Below the pieces are notes generated by a model that worked only from the letters and a program-made list of their open reading frames with translations, searched no databases and was not told where the DNA came from. This document shows, in pieces, positions 53,201-61,083 of a stretch of 64,000 nt of DNA. Position numbers and translations under genes: made by a program. The DNA is taken from the NCBI GenBank assembly GCA_015499995.1, contig JADNRV010000043.1, forward strand, positions 284,811 through 348,810. Reading direction: 5' to 3'. Origin of the DNA: Flammula alnicola (lineage: Eukaryota; Basidiomycota; Agaricomycetes; Agaricales; Strophariaceae). Each line of letters begins with the position of its first letter. The first letter of the stretch is position 1.

Positions 53201-54791
53201 CAACAATGTCAAGAAGAAGGCAGATCGGGACTCCGTCCTGCTCGAAATGAACTGTGATCGCTACGTACGCCTTGTTATTAGGTGACGTCCAGGCATCAGT
53301 GCCAAAACTCAGTGTGCCATCATATTCCTACACCGTAAGTGCTTTTAGCTCCCTCTTTAGCATTATCTCAACTAAAATGACTTACTTGCAGTAATTTTGC
53401 GATGCGTTCGCGGGTCTTTCTGAAGACATGCTTGACGTCTCTGGCCACAGTATGACGTGAAGGTATGTAATATCCAGGACGTCCAGTTTTCATTAAGGCA
53501 TTGAAACCTCTATCCTCAACAATGCTGAAGGGTCGCATGCTTTCCGAGACCCACTTTACAATTTCGGTCCTACCAAGTAATGTCAGATGAATGGATCTGA
53601 GAGGAGGAGGATAAATTACCGGGTCTCTGCTCTGGTGTGTGGACGATGCGAGTAAGTCACTTTTCCCTTTCCGGTTCTCTCGAAAATCGCCGTGATGCTT
53701 CCATCCCTTAGCTCTGCCCCTTTCAATGCCGCCCGCGCAATCCCTACATCTTTGGCCTCATCTGCCTTCGCCACGTTCTCCTCTCCCCAGCAAATTTTCG
53801 CATGTCGACGAAGACTACTGGTGGACTTGCTATCGCCAGTATCAAGGTAACGGCGAACGAGTCTTGTATTTTTTCCTTTTCCCTTACAATGTTTTGCATT
53901 GCAGGTGAAGTCGTGCACTCGGCGCCCTTCAACGTCGTTGATGGTGACCTCAGGGTTGAAAAATGCGTAGATAGGTGATCGCCAGTCCTTCTGGAGGCGC
54001 TCTGGAGATGTGTGAGTAATTGGAATTCCCAGATTAGTTTGCACTGACCCAATTCTTGTTCAGCTGTCTCCTCATCCTCCGCATCCTCCTCGTCATCCTC
54101 CTCGTCATCCGAATCCTCTACCTCAATAAGTTCTGGCCTCTCATCATCATCCCCATCGGGTGACATCTCAAAGATGTCATCGCTTCCATCAGTGGCTTCG
54201 ATAACCGCATTCGGATTCTTTGGGCGACCAGTGTTACGACGTATGTGACTTTCTTGATCCTCGACTGCTTCAACAGAGGGTTGACGATTGGGAGGGTTGG
54301 GCTTAGGTACTCGAGAGCTGGGCTGCTTTTGGGTACTGCTTGTAGCTGTCTTGGATTGTTGAGTGGACTGGTTGAGCTGGAGCTTTCGCCGCTTGACAGC
54401 ATCCTCGTGGACGTTGTCCTCATCGGTTAATTTAGGGTTCAGAGTGCGCTTTCGCTTGGCAGGGAGATCTTTATCAGAAGAAGCCTGAATGGGCTTGCTA
54501 AAAGAAGCCATAACGTCGATACAGGGTGCCGGTAGATCGGACTGGCTTGTAGAATTTTTTTTTACTCTACGGTACATCGATCGGAACGTCAGATCAACTG
54601 TACAGTTGTACGGGCGCACTCCCGAACAGCCATATATATCCTCTCGCTCGATCAAACCCGCCATCAAACCCGCACACCCATGAGCACAGGTACGGGTTTG
54701 GTCAAGGGTGACATTAGCAGGACCCGCACCCATTCCCGTGAGACCCATACCCGTAACCCCGCACGGGTTGCTATACCCGTGCTCAACACTA
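50229..54791. mobile_element. Complete hAT-family DNA transposon, 4563 bp
   Basis: Bounded by inverted ends TAGTGATGAGCACGGGT (left) and the complement of TAGTGTTGAGCACGGGT (right), one mismatch in 17, and flanked by perfect 8-bp duplications AACCAGAT, the hAT hallmark. Both subterminal zones (about 50263-50390 and 54655-54785) are dense in copies of motifs such as ACCCGCACC and ACCCATACCC in both orientations, probable transposase binding sites. One intact transposase gene lies on the minus strand (51238-54511). The ~850 bp between the left subterminal zone and the transposase stop do not code for a recognisable protein but carry modules related to the repeat family at 56.5-60.4 kb. Intact ends, duplication and transposase indicate recent insertion and possible mobility. 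Confidence 0.95.
51238..54511 (-). CDS. hAT transposase, intact
   Basis: Ten exons on the minus strand: 54511-54049, 54001-53620, 53569-53386, 53327-53121, 53067-52603, 52526-52227, 52176-51963, 51910-51765, 51715-51511, 51458-51238; 928 aa without a frame break. N-terminal basic, acidic and Pro/Gln-rich region (~150 aa) with an NLS-like AKRKRTL, a BED-finger-like Cys/His segment (FTCNAKHCKGKGK ... LRRHAKICWG), then hAT core motifs: FSIVEDRGFNALMK, LSFGTDAWTSPNNKAYVAIT, ILSVTCDNASANNAMIDHL, NQTRCFTHILNLVAKCIM, VTTRWNYTYEML, and the C-terminal hATC dimerisation domain TSVDVERVFSKGRLILSHVR with NRLTVESTRALLCLGAW. A ~70-residue highly acidic Asp/Glu/Ser insert lies between the H-x-L-N-L motif and the next core block. 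It cuts and pastes the element and makes 8-bp duplications. Confidence 0.94.
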
Positions 54792-54799
54792 AACCAGAT
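54792..54799. repeat. Right 8-bp target site duplication of the hAT element
   Basis: AACCAGAT, matching 50221-50228; starts directly after the right terminal inverted repeat. Confidence 0.93.
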
Positions 54800-54805
54800 G
54801 CTTCA

Positions 54806-56395
54806 ATGGAACCTCCTGCAGAGGGTTCAAGCCGCTCACAGGCTAAACGGAAGCGTTCTGCAGATGAACCGGAGCCGGAAGCAAGCACCTCACGCACAAA
54901 GAAGCCCCGCCTTGCTATTGCTCGTCAGCCTGCAAAGCCAAAGACACCTAGTGATTGGCATATGCGAAAGGGTGAAGTACCGAAGGGTGCAGAGAAGACA
55001 AAGGTGAGTTCACACCGCATTTATTTTTGGTGTATATCCTCACTTCTTTTCAGCTAGCCCTTGAAGTCCACCTTCGTGCGCTGTGGATGCTCCCACATCA
55101 GAATGCAATCCCGCCTACGGTCAGCGCTGGCAATAAAGCACATTACAACCAACGCTTTTCTTCGGAAGCCGCCATCAAAGCGTCTGTGACAGCTCAGCTG
55201 GACAGCAATGCTGGTAGCATTGCTGATGCTAGGGCTCGAGTTCAGGAGCTCCATAACCTTCTGGCAGTGCATGGATCTAGCATGACCTCAAACCATATCA
55301 GACACATTTCGGAGGGTCATCTTTTGATTATCTTCCGCACTGCCGCTTCCTTTGGACTTGCACGTTGGGCGCCTGACATTCTCAGTGGCGATCCCGATTC
55401 CATGTATAATCTTCTCCATGAGTACATTGCTCTCCACACCTTTGAGCAGGTCTCGACTGCTTTCGGCTACACCCATGTTGGCAACAACTTGTCTGTTATC
55501 CAAAACTTTGTCCTTATGCGCAAACTTTACCGGAGTTTTGTCTATTCGCATATGGTCAAGATTGCAAAACTCGAGGCAAAAACCCCAGGAAGAGTCGCAA
55601 AGTTGAATGATATGGGTAATGTGTACAAACGCCGTGATGAGGTATGTACATGTCTTTTACTTTCAGCTGGTTATTTATTCACAACTTACATTTTATCTCA
55701 ATAGCTTACCCAGGGCCGAGTTGAGACCGTCAAAGAGCAAGGCTTCAATGAAGCTGTTGTTTTACTGGTGGAAGAGACTGCGGCCAACTCTGACGACGAA
55801 TTTGCATTGACTGCGAACCAGTTGAACCAACAAACTTACCACATCAAGGCCAAAGCAGGCCGTTCGAAGAAAACAACAAAGTTCGTTAGAATGTTGGATG
55901 GAGTGCGTCGTGAGGTCGCCCTGAGAAAGAAGACTGCCCGACATAATAGGTTCATATTCCCCTTTTTTATTATTACATTTTCTGACCAATTTTTTTTAGG
56001 GTAGAACGTATCCGTGTGGAGCCTGACCAAAGGTATCAGAGCTCACAGCTATGCCAAAGTCTGTGCCGATCGACTGGTTTGAACCTGAATACTGGAACGA
56101 CACTCTGACTCTGCGTGAGCGTGCGAACTTCATCAAAGGCGGGGTTTTTGTCGCACTACCACTCGAGCAACACTTCGAGACGTGGGGGAAGTGCAAGGCA
56201 TGGAAGAATCTACCGGAGGCCGAGTTTATGCAAAAGTTCGGCAAGGATGTCTTGGCCTTGTATGAGATGCCAACGGAACAGGAGCTCCAGCAGCTGGAGG
56301 AATGGGATGAAGGGGAGAAAGCTGACGACATCGAGATTGACGAGGGCGAGGGCGAAGTGGAGGATGAATTGAGAGATGACGTCGAGGATGCTTAA
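54806..56395 (+). CDS. Gene of unknown function split from its start by the hAT element
   Basis: Exons 54806-55003, 55054-55641, 55705-55949 and about 55991-56395, ~480 aa from the Met at 54806. Joining 50214-50228 to 54800 restores an upstream Met in frame, so 54806 (Met8 of that reading) is only a fallback start. The N-terminus is basic (QAKRKRSADEPEPE, NLS-like). The body has ARVQELHNLLAVHG, FGLARWAPDILSGDPDSMYN, VYKRRDE and, in exon 3, TTKFVRMLDGVRREVALRKK; the C-terminus is WFEPEYWNDTLTLRERANFI, then a Glu/Asp-rich tail. In exon 4 the frame breaks near 56030: one extra A in the AAA run there would connect VERIRVEPDQ to the PKSVPIDWFEPEYW frame. I recall similar uncharacterised multicopy proteins in Agaricomycetes but cannot name a function. 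Confidence 0.65.
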
Positions 56396-56559
56396 CGAGA
56401 TCGCAGATACTGAGAATTCCGGCCAATGTATGATATTTATCAAAATACATACAAGTTGATCTTGTACTACTAGGTTCTGTTGAACCCCAGCAAGTGCCTC
56501 AAGCATCCGCCGCTCTCACATTGCCGCCGCCTCGCATCGTCGCCGCCCTTGTAGTAGCG

Positions 56560-57620
56560 TGATGCTCCGTGCTGCTTCCGCGTCCAAGCTCTGTGGCCAT
56601 CAAGCATTACCTGTGAGGGCGAGGATGGTATCTACTATACGTACGCTCTTGTTTCTTTCTTTCCGTCATCTGGGTCATCGACTTCTCTCAGAGCTTATCT
56701 CTTTCTTAATTGTTATAGACCCTCTCCTGAGTCCCTGGCTCACTAAATCAACTTGTGGACAGCTTAATGGGCTTCGAACTACGCCCGCCAACACAACTCG
56801 CCAGAAGCCGGACAGGAGCGGATGGATTGCCTCAACGTTCGCATACGCGTTCAACGGCGGTGACAGCGGGATCGACGACCAGCAGACGACCAGCTGCTCG
56901 ACATCGTCGACAGCATGCGCTTGTGGTCTTGTGTCCTGCCGCTTGCTGACTCGGGTGCTCGCTGCGGCTCGTCGTGGAGTGGATGGAGGATGGGCGCGAG
57001 AATCGCTTTGGGCGAGGACTGTGCCAGGTGCCCTCAATGTCGGTAACCAGCTCGGTACGTACCTTCCATCCCCGTGCATAAATCCATTCTAACCATCCCG
57101 TATAGGTTACGCCACTCCCTCCGCAATCTGCCAGCCATTTGAATGTTAGGCACGATTCGTGTCGCATGTGCTTGAGGGCTAGGGAGATGACGGGATGGAC
57201 CAGACCATGGTAAGTTCCCATTTTCAACACGAAAATGAGATCAGGATTGCTTACCTATCTCGCTCTTCAGGCCTCTCGTCCTCGTTGATGACCAGGCACC
57301 TCCGAAGACGACTCAGCAAACATGTTCGACGCATAGCATATGGGCACGTACCGGCGCACAGACACCGGCGTCGTTCAGTTCTTTGGCATGTGAAGCTGGG
57401 ATGAAGGGTTCGCGGAATGGGATGCAGCTGATGCAGGTAAGTGTTAGATCGACAACGAGAACAGGATATGGCCCATCATATGGGATACTTACCTTGCCTG
57501 CATTGCAGTGTTTGTCATCCAGCCCCATTGTGCCAGCAGCATCCGATAAATCGGACGGGGACAGGCGTGTTATTGGGAGGTTTAAGGGGCTCAGGAAGCT
57601 GTTGCCATTTCGACGACCGT
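56560..57620. repeat. Unclassified repeat family, copy A
   Basis: Shares ordered blocks with 58510-59340 and 59500-60010. These include the block around GGACAGGAGCGGATGGATTG, a GC-rich block around CTGCTCGACATCGTCGACAG, a module starting GGTAAGTTCCCATTTTCA and closing near GCTTACCTAT, and a module starting GGTAAGTGTTAGATCGACAA and closing CTTACC, followed by CCAGCCCCATTGTGCCAGCA. No continuous protein is read on either strand. Several modules begin with a splice-donor-like GGTAAG and end with its inverse CTTACC. Class of element unknown. Confidence 0.7.
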
Positions 57621-57679
57621 AACGCAGGCGCGAGATTTCACCCCAGACGACTTTCCAGCACTCGGAGGGCAAGCACAGA

Positions 57680-58310
57680 CTTCACAACGAGCTTACCTCC
57701 GATTTCAATGTTCTCCATCTGGACCTCAAGCTTCTTAATCGCGACAGCTTGAAGACCAAAGCTGTCTTCGCTCGCCAAGAGGAAATCGACGTCGTTGTCT
57801 TCATTGTCTCCGCCGAGAACCATTTCACTCTTTCTGCCAAGGAATTCCTGTGGAATGCCAGCAACGAGAAGGCCTATCTCTTCATCGTGGTCAACAAGTA
57901 CGATCAAATCAAGAATAAAGATAAATGTCGACTGGTCCTCGAGCAAATCAAGCAGCTTAGCCCAAGAACCTACGAAGACGCGGAAGATCTCGTCCACTTC
58001 GTTGATTCCGCCTCTGCTCCCCAACCTTTCGCCACTGACCCAGCCTTCGATGACCTCGAACAATCCCTGAGATCCTTTGTCCTCGTCAAGAGGTCGAAGT
58101 CGAAGCTCCAACCCATCGCCACCTACCTCTCCAACCTCCTTGCCGACATCGAGCTTCTTGCTGGTGCCAATGCCATCGTCGCCAACTCTGAGCTCCAACA
58201 TGCATGCGAGGAGCTCGCAGAAGCCCGCCCTGTCCTCGAAAAGATGAAATGAAGAGTGGACGCGACGTACTCGAGCATGCCCTTGAGAACGTGGTGGAAT
58301 CGGGCTTTCA
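57680..58310 (+). pseudogene. FZO1: Mitofusin (FZO1) gene fragment with internal deletion and frameshift
   Basis: Reads as mitofusin: LTSDFNVLHLDLKLL, then directly NRDSLKTKAVFARQEE, EIDVVVFIVSAENHFTLSAK, EFLWNASNEKAYLFIVVNKY (G4 motif NKYD), LEQIKQLSPRTYEDAEDLVH, and IELLAGANAIVANSELQHAC. In full-length mitofusins the P-loop, switch and DAPG motifs lie between DLKLL and NRDSL, so the GTP-binding core has been deleted. A tandem ATGAA duplication at about 58243-58252 shifts the frame and stops the protein at 58252; in the shifted frame homology goes on as SGRDVLEHALENVVES and then ends. No N-terminal start or C-terminal membrane part is present. Flanked on both sides by copies of the unclassified repeat, so it looks like captured or relocated gene DNA. 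Confidence 0.85.
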
Positions 58311-58509
58311 TCTATCGAAGATTCATGCACTTTATAAATTGGGCGGATGTGTTTGGCTCTGGAAAGAAGGTCACCGAGAGCCGTACGCGACGAAGGGGTC
58401 CGGTAGGTCTTTCTTCCTCTGCTCGTCTGCATTTGAACTCACAAACCATGGCCACAGTAACTCTCCTCACAACAGGCCACAAGACATTTTTCGGGGAAGT
58501 CTGCGATGT

Positions 58510-59340
58510 ATGCTGCAGGAATGCTCGCCAGAGGCCGGACAGGAGCGGGTGGATCGCCTCAATGTTAACATATGGGTTCAACGGGCGGGAAGAACGCGAT
58601 CGATGACACACCAACGTGAAGAATGCGATCGACTTCGGCGACAGCGCGGATCGACTTCAGCGCGGCAGACGACAAGCTGCTCGACATCGTCGACAGCGTG
58701 TGCGTGCAATCTTGTGTCCTGCCGCCTGCCGACTCGGGCGCTCGCAGCCGCTCGTCGTGGAGTGGATGGAGGAGGGGCGCGAGATCTGCTTTGGGCGAGG
58801 ACTGCGACAGGTGCCGTCAACGTCGGTAACCAGCTCGGTATGCCCTTCCATCCCCGTGCATACATCCATTCTAACCATCCCGTATAGGCCACCTATGCCA
58901 CTCTCTCCACAATCCGCCAGCCATTTGAACGTTAAGCACGATTCGTGTCGCATCCCGCAGACCATGGTAAGTTCCCATTTTCAGCACGAAAATGAGATTC
59001 AGGTTGCTTACATAGCTATCTCGCTCCACAGGCTTCTCACCCTCGTTGACGACCATGGCACTTCCGAACACAACTCAGCAATCACGTTCGACACATAACA
59101 CGGAGGCTGGGATATGGTGAGTATTCGACCACCAGAAATGGATACAGGACACTTACGATGCCTGCCTTGCAGCATTCTCGTCGTCCAGCCCCATTGTGCC
59201 AGCATCGTCCAAGAAATCGGCTACGCAACCGTCCAGAGCAGCGCAACAGCAGAGCCACGTACGACCTCCGCGTCGTCTGCTGTCCTTCAGCCAGGCTTTT
59301 GAGGTGCCGGTGGCGATATCGAGGAGGAGATGTACCCAAC
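58510..59340. repeat. Unclassified repeat family, copy B
   Basis: Collinear with copy A: GGCCGGACAGGAGCGGGTGG, CTGCTCGACATCGTCGACAG, GGTAACCAGCTCGGTA, CATTCTAACCATCCCGTATAGG, the GGTAAGTTCCCATTTTCAG module and CCAGCCCCATTGTGCCAGCA are all present in the same order, but with indels and a short duplication of a GATCGACTTC-containing stretch near 58627-58662. It continues into ACGTACGACCTCCGCGTCGTCTG-type sequence shared with copies near 60,010 and 60,310. No protein recognised. Confidence 0.7.
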
Positions 59341-59499
59341 AATTGCGGATTCGAGAGATGGCGGCGGGTATGGGGAAGAAGAGGGGGCAGAGCAACGTTC
59401 ACGCCGTAAGCATCCAGACGTGATACTATGGCTTTAGCGCTCACTCTTTCCTGTGTTTTCCAGCAACAACACCTTTCGCTACTTCCTCCGCGATCCAAC

Positions 59500-60420
59500 A
59501 GTCATTTGAACATTGCGTATGGCAAGTGCGGCGTGTGTTTGAAGGCTCGGGCAGTGGGCAGGGCGGTGGCGATTGGACTTGCAAAGGCACGGTAGGTTCT
59601 CGTTTTCAGTACGAAAATGGGATTGAGGATGCTTACTCACCTCTTTCCTCAAGCCTCGCCCTCGTTGACGATCACAACGCTTCTGAAGACAACTCAGCAA
59701 GAATGTTCGACACATGGGATATGGCAGCACGTACCAGCGCACAGACACCGGTGTCGCGCAGTTCTTCGGCATGCCAAGCGTGAATTTGCACGCTGGACGC
59801 TGGGATGAGGGGTTCGCGGAATGGGTAGGAATGCAGCTGATACAGGTAAGCATTAGATCGACAAGGAGAACTGGACCTAAGATATTTTACTTACCTATCT
59901 TGCTTTGCAGCGTTCTCGTCCAGCCCCATTGTGCCAGCCTCATCCAATAAATCGGCTCCGTAACCGTGCATAAAGCGCAGAAATGGAAGTATGTACGACC
60001 TCCGTGCGTACGACCTCCGTGTCATTGTACATTGTGCTCCAGTGTTATTCTCTTCTCTTCTACCAGGCTTTCGAGGTGCAGGCGGCATGCTGTCCAGGAG
60101 ACGATGTTCAGAGCGAGCTAATGGAGGCACCCAGGTGCCGCCAACCTTGTGTATTCGAAAGTAAGCCATCCCCGACACACAGAATACGATGTTCTGCGTT
60201 TACCAGCTAACAGCTCACAGTACAGCCTTCTCGTCATCCATCCGCGACCCAATCTTCCATGAAACGGCTCCGCAACCGTCGATAGCAGCGCACCAGCAGA
60301 TGCCTGTACGACCTCCGTGTCATCTGCTAATCCCAAGTGTTGCTTCCCTTCGATTCGGCCATTTTTTCGAGGTGCGGGTAGCGATATCGACGAGGAGTCA
60401 TGCTCGGAGCAGGGCAGGAT
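59500..60420. repeat. Unclassified repeat family, copies C and D (partial)
   Basis: Copy C (about 59500-60090) has the GTTTTCAGTACGAAAATGGG module, ATGTTCGACACATGGGATATG, ACCAGCGCACAGACACCGGTG, the GGTAAGCATTAGATCGACAA module and CCAGCCCCATTGTGCCAGCC. Copy D (about 60220-60400) repeats the following block with CGCAACCGTCGATAGCAGCG, TACGACCTCCGTGTCATCTG and a TTTTCGAGGTGCGGGTAGCG end matching copies B and C. Within copy C a short tandem repeat TACGACCTCCGTG occurs twice near 59995-60022. Confidence 0.65.
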
Positions 60421-60442
60421 GCGGCAAGAAGGGATTTAACAG

Positions 60443-61043
60443 GTGTCAGGATCGCTTTCGCCATCAACATCCGACAATGCCAACCCTATCAGCCCTGCGG
60501 CACCCAAGACACTAGCTGATGAGGGCGTCGAGTTCTTCCAGGCCAAATCGCAGCCAGGAGAGACCCCTATTTGTGTCTATGAGCTCAGGCCACATCTTGA
60601 TGGGCCCAGCAAGCCGCTCTCCGTACGTGTTTTTTCTCTAGTGATGGCATTGCGCGTGCTGATTTTTTGCAGTACATCTGTATATGCCCTATATCCTATG
60701 CGTCTCCATCCAGGCTGGATCGCCTGCTGCCAGGAATGGCATCTTCAAGACCAACTTTATGCGCACTGCCCCAAACCTCTCAGCCTCCTCGGTCGCATCG
60801 CCATTATCACAGGTGGGCACCGCGGCATAGGGCTCGAAATAGCCCTAGCCTACGCCAAAGCCAGCGCCATCGTCTACTGCCTCGACCTGTCTCCGAGCTT
60901 GCCTATTCTCAACTCGGGCAATCTTAGGGCTCTTCCGCATGGTGAAGGCGCTGTACTCAAGGGTAAGCTTGAAAATCTACCATTGAATGGTCTCTCAATT
61001 CTTACGGTCATATCAAAGTGGATGGGCGCTACATTTACAGACT
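60443..61043 (+). pseudogene. Short-chain dehydrogenase/reductase fragment
   Basis: An open frame from 60443 includes LADEGVEFFQAKSQPGETPI and a possible intron (GTACGT donor near 60622, TTTTTTGCAG acceptor near 60673), then LSLLGRIAIITGGHRGIGLE and IALAYAKASAIVYCLDLS. The latter is the SDR nucleotide-binding start (TGGxRGIG, then a beta-strand ending in an acidic Asp typical of NAD(H)-type enzymes). The catalytic Ser-Tyr-Lys part is missing; homology stops after CLDLS and random sequence follows to a stop at 61043. Whether the first part belongs to the same gene is unclear. Probably a captured or truncated gene piece at the edge of the repeat zone. Confidence 0.6.
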
Positions 61044-61083
61044 GATTGTATATATTATCCACTTCCCTATCGCCTCCCTCTAT

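Noticed and set aside
53744..54748. Reading the hAT transposase start from a Met upstream of 54511
   Set aside because: The longer frame would extend into the subterminal repeats and terminal inverted repeat; the Met at 54511 begins the plausible basic N-terminus.
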